A stretch of 64,000 bases of DNA, from NCBI RefSeq assembly GCF_028561335.1, contig NZ_JAQQTG010000006.1, positions 62,317 to 126,316 of the forward strand, read 5' to 3'. This document shows, piece after piece, positions 8,382-15,544 of the stretch. Position 1 is the stretch's first letter. Every line of letters starts with the position of its first letter. The stretch is from Aequorivita todarodis (GTDB taxonomy: Bacteria; Bacteroidota; Bacteroidia; Flavobacteriales; Flavobacteriaceae). The translations under genes and the position numbers were made by a program. A model generated the notes under the pieces. The model was not told the origin of the DNA. It saw nothing but the letters and a program-made list of their open reading frames with translations, and made no database searches.

Positions 8382-9158
8382 ATGAGAATAATACCAGCAA
8401 TAGACATAATGGATGGCAAGTGCGTCCGTCTTTCAAAGGGCGATTACAGCACGAAAAAGATTTATAACGAAAATCCGCTTGAGGTCGCCAAACAATTCGA
8501 AGCACACGGAATAAAATATTTACACTTGGTAGATTTGGACGGCGCGAAAAGCAAGCATATCGTAAATCATAAGATTTTGGAAGCAATAGCTTCACAGACC
8601 TCTTTGATAATTGATTTTGGTGGCGGGTTAAAAACCGATGAAGATTTGCGGATTGCCTTTGAATGTGGCGCAAACCAAATCACTGGCGGCAGTATTGCGG
8701 TGAAAAACCTTGAAATTTTCAAATCTTGGTTGGACAAATTCGGGAGTGAAAAAATAATTCTGGGTGCCGATGCAAAGGATGAAAAAGTAGCAATCAGCGG
8801 ATGGACAGAGGATTCCGCTTTGGAATTGATTCCTTTTATACAGAAATATATTGAAGAAGGTATTAGATACGTAATTTGTACAGACATCAGCAAAGATGGG
8901 ATGTTGCAGGGTCCATCCTTTGATTTATATAAAAAAATACTCGACGAATGTCAGTCTGTTAAAGCGCTCCCGATAGCTATCGGGACGAAACCTAATGGAA
9001 ACGAAATGAAACTAATTGCCTCAGGTGGAATTTCAACATTTGATGAACTTCCAAAACTCGCTAAAATAGGCTGCGAAGGAGTAATAGTTGGTAAAGCGAT
9101 TTACGAAAACCGAATAAGTTTAAAACAACTCGAAAACTATATTTTAAATGCTTTGTAA
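8382..9158 (+). CDS. hisA: ProFAR isomerase (HisA) carrying an in-frame palindrome insertion
   Basis: TIM-barrel isomerase of histidine synthesis, acting between HisIE and HisF/HisH. Motifs: [42 protein letters not shown] and LIASGGIS. At 258 residues it is some 15 longer than the usual length of about 240. The excess lies between YKKILDECQ and MKLIASGG, where residues LPIAIGT are encoded by an 18-bp perfect palindrome (8968-8985). That loop precedes strand 7, away from the phosphate-binding face, so the enzyme is probably still active. hisF starts within its last 11 bases. Confidence 0.95.
   Translation: MRIIPAIDIMDGKCVRLSKGDYSTKKIYNENPLEVAKQFEAHGIKYLHLVDLDGAKSKHIVNHKILEAIASQTSLIIDFGGGLKTDEDLRIAFECGANQITGGSIAVKNLEIFKSWLDKFGSEKIILGADAKDEKVAISGWTEDSALELIPFIQKYIEEGIRYVICTDISKDGMLQGPSFDLYKKILDECQSVKALPIAIGTKPNGNEMKLIASGGISTFDELPKLAKIGCEGVIVGKAIYENRISLKQLENYILNAL
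8968..8985. repeat. 18-bp perfect palindrome inside hisA
   Basis: TCCCGATAG followed by its exact reverse complement CTATCGGGA. Read in the hisA frame it avoids the internal TAG and gives Leu-Pro-Ile-Ala-Ile-Gly. It sits inside the part of HisA that is longer than in other HisA proteins, which suggests it arrived as part of an insertion of roughly 45 bp. Confidence 0.85.
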
Positions 9159-9903
9159 ACGAATCATACCCTGTCTCGATATTAAAAACGGAAGAACGGT
9201 AAAAGGCATCAACTTCCTAAATTTGCGCGATGCCGGCGACCCTGTGGAACTGGCGAAATTCTATTCCGAAAACGGAGCGGACGAACTGGTTTTTCTGGAT
9301 ATTTCAGCAACCGAGGAGCGCAGAAAAACCTTGGCAGAATTGGTTTTAAAAGTCGCAGCGACCATTAATATCCCGTTTACCGTTGGCGGCGGAATTTCTT
9401 CCGTGGAAGATGTGGAAATACTATTGAATAACGGGGCTGATAAGATTTCAATAAATTCTTCGGCAGTAAAAAATCCGCAATTGATAAATGATTTGGCTTC
9501 AAAATTTGGTTCGCAGTGTATCGTGGTAGCCATTGATGCAAAACAGATTGACGGCCATTGGAAAGTGCATTTGGTAGGAGGGAAGGTCCCTACCGAACTC
9601 GATTTGTTTGCGTGGGCCAAGGAAGTGGAACAGCGCGGGGCGGGCGAGATTCTCTTTACCTCCATGGACCACGACGGCACCAAAAACGGTTTTGCGAACA
9701 AAGCTTTGGCTAAACTTTCAACCGAACTCAATATTCCGATAATTGCTTCGGGGGGTGCGGGAACAATCCAACATTTTTCAGATGCCTTTATTGAAGGGAA
9801 AGCCGATGCGGCCTTGGCTGCTAGTGTATTTCACTTTAAGGAAATAGCTGTGGATGATTTAAAAAAAGAATTGAAAATTCAGGGCGTACCTGTTAGACTT
9901 TAA
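9148..9903 (+). CDS. hisF: Imidazole glycerol phosphate synthase, cyclase subunit
   Basis: 251-residue TIM barrel that, with HisH, converts PRFAR and ammonia to imidazole glycerol phosphate and AICAR. The N-terminus [16 protein letters not shown] holds the catalytic Asp, TVGGGISS and IIASGGAGT are the phosphate-binding loops, and [11 protein letters not shown] carries the second catalytic Asp. It overlaps hisA by 11 bases and is followed four bases later by hisIE. Confidence 0.96.
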   Translation: MLCKRIIPCLDIKNGRTVKGINFLNLRDAGDPVELAKFYSENGADELVFLDISATEERRKTLAELVLKVAATINIPFTVGGGISSVEDVEILLNNGADKISINSSAVKNPQLINDLASKFGSQCIVVAIDAKQIDGHWKVHLVGGKVPTELDLFAWAKEVEQRGAGEILFTSMDHDGTKNGFANKALAKLSTELNIPIIASGGAGTIQHFSDAFIEGKADAALAASVFHFKEIAVDDLKKELKIQGVPVRL

Positions 9904-9907
9904 CGAT

Positions 9908-10513
9908 ATGAAAATAGATTTTAAAAAATACAACGATGGTCTTGTACCAGCGATAATTCAAGATGTTTTAACAAGCAAAGTGCTGATGCTGGGCTATATG
10001 AATGAGGAAGCGTTTCTGAAAACCAATCAATCAAAACAGGTTACTTTTTTCAGCAGAAGCAAACAACGGCTTTGGACCAAAGGAGAGGAGAGCGGGAATT
10101 TTCTTAATCTGGTTTCCATTGCGGTAGATTGCGATAACGATGCGCTGCTAATAAAAGTGAATCCCACGGGACCCGTTTGCCACAAAGGAACCGATACTTG
10201 TTGGGCAGAAGAAAATGTTTCTGACTTTGGATTTCTTACAAACTTGGAAAAAATCATTCAAAATAGAAGGGACAATCCTGAAAACGAGGCGTCTTATATT
10301 TCTTCCCTTTTTAAAAAAGGCATCAATAAAATTGCCCAAAAAGTAGGCGAGGAGGCCGTGGAAATGGTTATTGAGGCCAAGGACAACAACGACGACCTCT
10401 TTTTAAATGAAAGTGCAGACCTGCTTTTTCATTATGTGATTTTACTTCAGGCAAAGGGCTTTACGCTTTGGGATATAGATAAAATACTTCGGGAGCGCCA
10501 TAATTCGAAATAG
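9908..10513 (+). CDS. hisIE: Bifunctional phosphoribosyl-AMP cyclohydrolase / phosphoribosyl-ATP pyrophosphatase
   Basis: 201 residues. The N-terminal cyclohydrolase (about 1-105) carries VDCDNDALLIKVNPTGPVCH with the zinc and magnesium ligands and the following Cys in TDTCW. The C-terminal pyrophosphohydrolase (about 110-195) shows KVGEEAVEMVIEAKD and ESADLLFHYVILL, an all-helical MazG-like fold. It performs steps two and three of histidine synthesis and is the last gene of the his operon. Confidence 0.95.
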   Translation: MKIDFKKYNDGLVPAIIQDVLTSKVLMLGYMNEEAFLKTNQSKQVTFFSRSKQRLWTKGEESGNFLNLVSIAVDCDNDALLIKVNPTGPVCHKGTDTCWAEENVSDFGFLTNLEKIIQNRRDNPENEASYISSLFKKGINKIAQKVGEEAVEMVIEAKDNNDDLFLNESADLLFHYVILLQAKGFTLWDIDKILRERHNSK

Positions 10514-10558
10514 TTTTTATACTTTTTCCCTACCTTTAAAAACACAATTTGCTTCCCT

Positions 10559-11644
10559 ATGGCCGCCAAAAGAAGAAAAAAACCGCAACCCACCAAAATT
10601 CAACCGAAAAGAGCCCGAAATCTATCTCCGGGAACCGTTGCCTATACGGGAAAGAAAACCACCACGGTTACCGAACTGGACATCATAGATTACTCCAAGG
10701 AACACTACCAACGGTTTGAAACCAATAACATACAGGAGGCTTTTAATTATGAGGATTCCACAAATATTACGTGGATAAACGTGAACGGCTTGAGCAATAC
10801 CGATGACATTGTGACGCTAGGAACCCATTTTGAGCTCCATCCGCTTATACAGGAAGATATTGTAAGCACCTATCAACGCCCCAAGATTGATGAGTACGAG
10901 GAATACCTGTTTATCGTTTTTAAAATGTTGCATTACGATAATGAACAGTTGACAACCGAGCATATCAGTTTGGTGATGGGCAAGGATTACGTGCTTACTT
11001 TCCAGGAAGCTGAGGGGGACGTGTTTGGCGATTTAAGGGAACGGTTGGAGCACGGAAAGGGAAGGATTCGGGGGTTGGGCTCTGATTACCTAATGTTTGC
11101 CATTATGGATGCGGTGGTGGACAACTACTTCACCGTTATTGAATTTTTGAGCAATAAGGTAGAAATACTTGAGGATAAACTTTTTGATGACAAGGACGAT
11201 GAAAACATAACCGAGGAAATCCAAGAACTAAAAAAGGAAATCTTAAAAATCCGAAAGGCGGTCATTCCCTTGCGGGAGGTTATAAACCGTTTGGAAAAAA
11301 TAGACACCACCTTGATTGAGGAACGCACTAACAAATACATCCGCGATTTATACGACCATATTATTCAGGTAAACGAAAGTGTTGAAATTTACCGCGATAT
11401 GATCTGGGGCTTGATGGATATGTATATGACCACCATCAGCAACAAGATGAACGAGGTGATGAAGGTCTTGACAATTATGGCCTCCATTTTCATTCCGCTT
11501 ACCTTTATGGCGGGTATTTACGGGATGAATTTTGACCATATGCCCGAGCTTCATTTTCGGTATGGATATTACTACCTATGGGGCGCCATGATCCTGGTGT
11601 TCCTGGGCTTGCTGTGGTATTTCAAAAGGAAGAAGTGGTTGTAG
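10559..11644 (+). CDS. corA: Magnesium/cobalt transporter CorA
   Basis: 361 residues. A long cytoplasmic alpha/beta N-terminal domain is followed by a long helix rich in charged residues and two C-terminal membrane helices (about 295-320 and 335-355). The signature YGMNF lies between them, as required for the CorA pore loop. The stretch after it, DHMPELHFRYGYYY, is the periplasmic loop. The Lys/Arg-rich first 25 residues are longer than in E. coli CorA but usual for this branch. It transports Mg2+ and possibly Co2+ or Ni2+ as a pentamer. It begins 45 bases after hisIE. Confidence 0.95.
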   Translation: MAAKRRKKPQPTKIQPKRARNLSPGTVAYTGKKTTTVTELDIIDYSKEHYQRFETNNIQEAFNYEDSTNITWINVNGLSNTDDIVTLGTHFELHPLIQEDIVSTYQRPKIDEYEEYLFIVFKMLHYDNEQLTTEHISLVMGKDYVLTFQEAEGDVFGDLRERLEHGKGRIRGLGSDYLMFAIMDAVVDNYFTVIEFLSNKVEILEDKLFDDKDDENITEEIQELKKEILKIRKAVIPLREVINRLEKIDTTLIEERTNKYIRDLYDHIIQVNESVEIYRDMIWGLMDMYMTTISNKMNEVMKVLTIMASIFIPLTFMAGIYGMNFDHMPELHFRYGYYYLWGAMILVFLGLLWYFKRKKWL

Positions 11645-11905
11645 CCACAACCAATTATTTTATAACTTGTTTTTCCAACTAAACATTCGGGTAATGAAAA
11701 TAGTACCTTCGGACAATAATTGAGGTATTTCGGATAAGTTCAATCCTTTGATTCACCGTATTTCCGTATCTTAATACATAATTTAGGAGCGGTGTGGTCC
11801 ATTTTAAAAACCAAAATTAAGTGCGACCCAAAAACACCAACCAGAATTGGCATTCTCAAATATAAATTTCTTTAATAATCATACTACTCATAAAATCAAG
11901 AAACC

Positions 11906-12961
11906 ATGAAAGTAAAAAACATTAAGGCATACGGAACCGAGTCTGCCGTTGCCGATTTAAAACAAATGAACATCAACCGAAGGGAAGTAACATCCAAAGA
12001 TGTAGAAATAGATATTCTATTTTGTGGCGTCTGTCATTCCGATTTGCATTTTGCCCGCAACGATTGGGGCATGACGCAATACCCAGTGGTGCCCGGACAC
12101 GAAATTGTGGGCAGGGTAACCCAGGTGGGGGCTGGAGTGTCAAAGTATAAAGTAGGCGATTTGGTAGCTGTGGGCTGTTTGGTAGATTCCTGTAAAAGCT
12201 GTGACAATTGCAAAGCCGATTTGGAGCAATATTGCCCGGAATGGGTGGGAACTTATGGTGGCTATGACAAACATTTAGAGACCACCACGCATGGGGGCTA
12301 TTCCGAAAACATTGTTGTGGATGAAGAATTCGTGTTGCGGGTACCGGAAAATTTAGACCAGGCAGGGGTTGCACCTGTGCTCTGCGCAGGTATTACCACC
12401 TGGTCGCCACTGCGCCATTGGAATGTTGGCAAAGATAGTAGGGTAGCGGTAGTGGGCCTTGGCGGATTGGGCCATATGGCCATAAAACTGGCACATGCTC
12501 TTGGCGCACACGTAACCTTATTTTCAAGATCGGCCAATAAAACGGAAGATGCCAAAGCATTGGGAGCAGATGAGGTTATTATATCTACGGACGAAGCCCA
12601 AATGGAAAAGGCCGTGGGACGTTTTGACCTCATTATCGACACGGTTCCGTATGCACACGATTTAAATCCGTATGTAAGTACGTTAACTATTAGCGGCACC
12701 TTGGTAGTAGTCGGCTATTTAGGCCCTTTGGACCCAATGTTGGTTACGGTACCTTTGATTATGGGGCGCAAATCTGTGGCAGGCTCGCTAATTGGCGGAA
12801 TTGCAGAAACACAGGAGTTATTGGATTTCTGTGGAAAACACAATATTACCTCCGATATAGAGGTCATTAAAATACAGGATATCAATAATGCCTACGAACG
12901 TATGTTAAAGAGTGATGTTAAATACCGCTTTGTAATTGATATGAAATCGCTTAAGAAATAA
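11906..12961 (+). CDS. NAD(P)-dependent zinc alcohol dehydrogenase (CAD/YahK type)
   Basis: 351-residue medium-chain dehydrogenase. The catalytic zinc site is seen in CGVCHSDLHFARNDWG and GHEIVG, and the structural zinc site in CKSCDNCKADLEQYC. The nucleotide-binding fold has GLGGLGHMAIKLA, and the SRSANK end of the second strand favours NADP(H). The family (cinnamyl alcohol dehydrogenase-like, E. coli YahK and AdhC relatives) reduces a broad range of aldehydes. It stands alone, with a terminator 30 bases downstream. The 261-base gap upstream shows nothing beyond AT-rich possible promoter sequence. Confidence 0.93.
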   Translation: MKVKNIKAYGTESAVADLKQMNINRREVTSKDVEIDILFCGVCHSDLHFARNDWGMTQYPVVPGHEIVGRVTQVGAGVSKYKVGDLVAVGCLVDSCKSCDNCKADLEQYCPEWVGTYGGYDKHLETTTHGGYSENIVVDEEFVLRVPENLDQAGVAPVLCAGITTWSPLRHWNVGKDSRVAVVGLGGLGHMAIKLAHALGAHVTLFSRSANKTEDAKALGADEVIISTDEAQMEKAVGRFDLIIDTVPYAHDLNPYVSTLTISGTLVVVGYLGPLDPMLVTVPLIMGRKSVAGSLIGGIAETQELLDFCGKHNITSDIEVIKIQDINNAYERMLKSDVKYRFVIDMKSLKK

Positions 12962-12988
12962 TAAGCAGGCAATTTTCAGGAATTAAGG

Positions 12989-13022
12989 AATCATCTGTTG
13001 TTATGGCAGGTGATTTTTTTTT
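12989..13022 (+). terminator. Intrinsic terminator after the alcohol dehydrogenase
   Basis: Stem AATCATCTG (12989-12997) pairs with CAGGTGATT (13007-13015) with one G-U pair, followed by a run of about ten T. Confidence 0.85.
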
Positions 13023-13107
13023 TGAGTATGCAGCCGCAGATCTTAATTAACTTGAACTTGTTTAGACCTAAAATTGCAACCCGACATTTCCCTAATTTTT
13101 AAATGTG

Positions 13108-13183
13108 TTGTTCGAACCTTGTTCGAGTGTTGTTCAGGTTATGCTCGAAAAATGGGGCGTTTTTCCGAACAAGCTTCGAACAA
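13108..13183. repeat. Large inverted repeat in a gene-free region
   Basis: Left arm 13108-13125 (TTGTTCGAACCTTGTTCG) and right arm 13166-13183 (CGAACAAGCTTCGAACAA) are reverse complements with one mismatch. Within the 40-base loop a second pairing is possible (GAAAAA with TTTTTC around 13147-13165). Each arm is itself built of two TTGTTCGA-like units. The region 12962-13497 otherwise holds only the upstream terminator and two short ORFs I do not trust. Confidence 0.75.
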
Positions 13184-13497
13184 ATATGGTATCAGGCTCG
13201 AAGAACGGGGTTTTAATGGGCATTTTTTATGGCAATGTCACGTTCGCCGAACTGGCGGTTTATTTTTAAACAAATCTACATGTTGGTAAAGGGCTTGTTG
13301 GCATTTTGCTTTTTGGCGGTATTCCTATTTCAGGAATTCCTCACTCATTCCATAATCTCGTTCTTGGTTTTTCTACTTTTTAGAGGTCAGTTTTCGAGTT
13401 ACTGGAGTGATATTAAACCACAATTAATTACTATCTTTAATTTTATTAATAACTGCTGGAAAAAATTAAGCAAACTACTAACATAAGTATTATAGTC

Positions 13498-14625
13498 ATG
13501 AAAATCAACCCCTTTTTATTCGTTCTATCTCTGCTTCTAATAATGGCTTGTGGCTCTAAAAAAGAAGTAAACAGCAGCGAGCAACTTTATGGTACTACTT
13601 GGCAATTGGAATATATGTCTGGACCTCGTATCGCTTTTGACGGACTATTTCCGAATAAAAAACCAGAGATCACATTTAACAAAGCGACTTCCGAAGTTAC
13701 CGGAAATAATAGCTGTAACGGTTATTCCGCCAAATACACCTTGAACGGCAAATCCATTTCCTTTGGCGAACCGGGGCCGACAACCATGATGTACTGTGGC
13801 GAGGGCGAACCGCAATTTCTGAATATGATGAAAAAAATAAACGGCTACAGTTTTGATGCAGATGGAAAACTGAACTTAATGATAGGGGAGGTGCCAATGA
13901 TGCGTTTCAAAAAAGTAGAAAAATCTTCTGCCGATAATTTAGAAATGGCCAATGGGAAACCGGTCAATACCAAATCTTCTTATTTTATTGCAAGTGGCAC
14001 GGAACCCTTCTGGAGTTTGGAGTTTAATGCCGAATTTATAGTCTATAAAACACCTACCGATTCCCTTAAATTTCCTCATACAAATCCAATCATTGCCCAA
14101 GATGGTAATGTGAAACGTTATGATTTGGAGTCGGAATTTGGTAAAATGATCATCCAGATTTCGCAAACGGCATGTACCAATGCCATGTCCGGAAAAGTAT
14201 CGCCATATTCCGTGACTATTGAATTTAAAAAAGAAACCGATACAGATTTTCAGAAATTTGAAGGTTGCGGCCACTATATTACTGATTATCGTTTGCACGA
14301 CACTTGGGTACTTGAAACCTTAAATGGCAAAACAATAAGCAAAGACGACTTTGCAAAAGAGTTTCCTACTATGGAAATTAATACCGCTGAAAATAAATTT
14401 ATGGGTTTTGCAGGTTGCAACCGTATGAACGGAACCTTGTTTTTTGAGAAAGGCTTGCTTCGGTTTACCGAAATAGCCACAACGAAAATGATGTGCGAGC
14501 CATCCAACAAGGAAGCTGAATTTTTGAAGGCGTTGCAAAGCAGCACTACATATTCCATTGAAAATAACCGATTGACCCTGTCTAATCCCTTAGGTATTTT
14601 AACCGTATTTAAAAAAATTGACTAA
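13498..14625 (+). CDS. Double META-domain lipoprotein
   Basis: 375 residues with a lipoprotein signal (hydrophobic 5-17, lipobox LIMAC, Cys18). Two META/HslJ-like domains are visible: the first about 30-135 (GTTWQLEYM, NSCNGYSAKY) and the second about 262-374 (DTWVLETLNGK, FAGCNRMNG, TTKMMCEPSN). Between them (about 160-255) lies a COG3650-like domain starting at GTEPFWSLEF with two Cys (SQTACTNAMSG and FEGCGHY). META domains occur in outer-membrane or periplasmic stress proteins; no enzymatic role is known. It is probably expressed together with the following lipoprotein gene, 18 bases downstream. Confidence 0.85.
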   Translation: MKINPFLFVLSLLLIMACGSKKEVNSSEQLYGTTWQLEYMSGPRIAFDGLFPNKKPEITFNKATSEVTGNNSCNGYSAKYTLNGKSISFGEPGPTTMMYCGEGEPQFLNMMKKINGYSFDADGKLNLMIGEVPMMRFKKVEKSSADNLEMANGKPVNTKSSYFIASGTEPFWSLEFNAEFIVYKTPTDSLKFPHTNPIIAQDGNVKRYDLESEFGKMIIQISQTACTNAMSGKVSPYSVTIEFKKETDTDFQKFEGCGHYITDYRLHDTWVLETLNGKTISKDDFAKEFPTMEINTAENKFMGFAGCNRMNGTLFFEKGLLRFTEIATTKMMCEPSNKEAEFLKALQSSTTYSIENNRLTLSNPLGILTVFKKID

Positions 14626-14643
14626 CACTTAATCCCTAAACTT

Positions 14644-15099
14644 ATGAAACCTTCAAATTCAAACAATTCGCACATTATTTCAGCAAGTAAAAAATTAATA
14701 TTGCTGACATTTGTTACTCTGGCCTTCTTCAGCTGTAAAAACAAGGAAGAAAAACCCAATGAAGTTATCGTTGAAGAAGAAACAGTAGTAGAAGAAGCTA
14801 TGCCTTCTCTCGAAATAGGCTGTTATACCTACAATCAAAACGGCAATACGGTAAACTTGGAAATTACCAAGAATGATAATCCTGTAGAGGGTAATTTATC
14901 CTATGCTTTTGCCGAAAAGGACAAAAACACAGGAACCTTCACTGGTGAATTCAACGATCGCAAACTTATAGGAACCTATACTTTTCAATCTGAAGGGAAA
15001 GAAGGCAAGAGACAAGTTGCTTTTATGCTGAAAGACGGCCAATTGGTAGAAGGCTATGGCGAATTGAATGAAGACGGAACGCGACGTTTAAGGATGTGA
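14644..15099 (+). CDS. Lipoprotein, N-terminal part of a gene broken by frameshift
   Basis: The ORF gives 151 residues with a lipoprotein signal (LTFVTLAFFSC) and an acidic linker EVIVEEETVVEE. The soluble domain (VGNLSYAFAEKDKNTGTF-like strands) ends in LVEGYGELNEDGT and then the tail RRLRM. Around 15080-15090 another frame takes over with sequence of the same character (FKDVNSINYSST and onward, 15087-15146), suggesting the original protein continued. The downstream ORF at 15156-15461 appears to be its C-terminal part. The function of the family is not known to me. Confidence 0.6.
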   Translation: MKPSNSNNSHIISASKKLILLTFVTLAFFSCKNKEEKPNEVIVEEETVVEEAMPSLEIGCYTYNQNGNTVNLEITKNDNPVEGNLSYAFAEKDKNTGTFTGEFNDRKLIGTYTFQSEGKEGKRQVAFMLKDGQLVEGYGELNEDGTRRLRM

Positions 15100-15155
15100 A
15101 TTCCATCAATTATTCTTCAACTATGCCATTGTCCAAAACGGATTGTAACCAATGA

Positions 15156-15461
15156 AGAGCACAGTGTTTGTTTGAAAACGGAAAGTCCTATTCCGAATTA
15201 AAGCAAAGCTGTTTGGACATAGCTGACCTAAACATAAAATTGAATCCGTTAAAAGATGGTACAATGGCCAAAGGAGATGCGGCATACGTGCTGTTCAACG
15301 ATGACAGTACCGAGGCAGAGATTTTTCTTCCTAAGAAAAACAATGGTTTGGTATTGACCAAAACCAAGGAAGGCAATTGGACCAATAAAAACTATACCCT
15401 CATAAGTTGGAAAGGCTATGTACTTCAAGAAAATGGTACTGCAATTTTTGGAGGAGAATAA
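15156..15461 (+). pseudogene. Detached C-terminal part of the preceding lipoprotein gene
   Basis: An ORF of about 101 codons with no ATG, no signal peptide and no start before a TTG at 15168. Its frame is continuous upstream to 15072 except for an in-frame TGA at 15153-15155; that upstream stretch (KDVNSINY, then MPLSKTDC) directly extends the end of the preceding lipoprotein ORF in another frame. The simplest reading is one ancestral gene 14644-15461 with a frameshift near 15085 and a nonsense codon at 15153. The C-terminal part has strands such as AYVLFNDDSTEAEIFLP and GNWTNKNYTLISWKGYVL. It could instead be expressed from the TTG as a separate short protein. Confidence 0.55.
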
Positions 15462-15544
15462 TGGCTTAAAGTAAACCGAAAAAATTACAGCTGCCAGAAA
15501 CTTGTTATCTCTTGTACGTATCAATATGCCTAAATTTATTTCAG

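Noticed and set aside
13074-13289. Short ORF of 71 codons between adh and the META gene
   Set aside because: It runs over the inverted repeat and has no protein character, no plausible start context and heavy use of odd codons.
13229-13486. 85-codon ORF with a hydrophobic stretch before the META gene
   Set aside because: AT-rich DNA gives apparent membrane helices by chance (Phe/Leu-rich); no homology recognised and the start lies in an odd context. Possible but unsupported.
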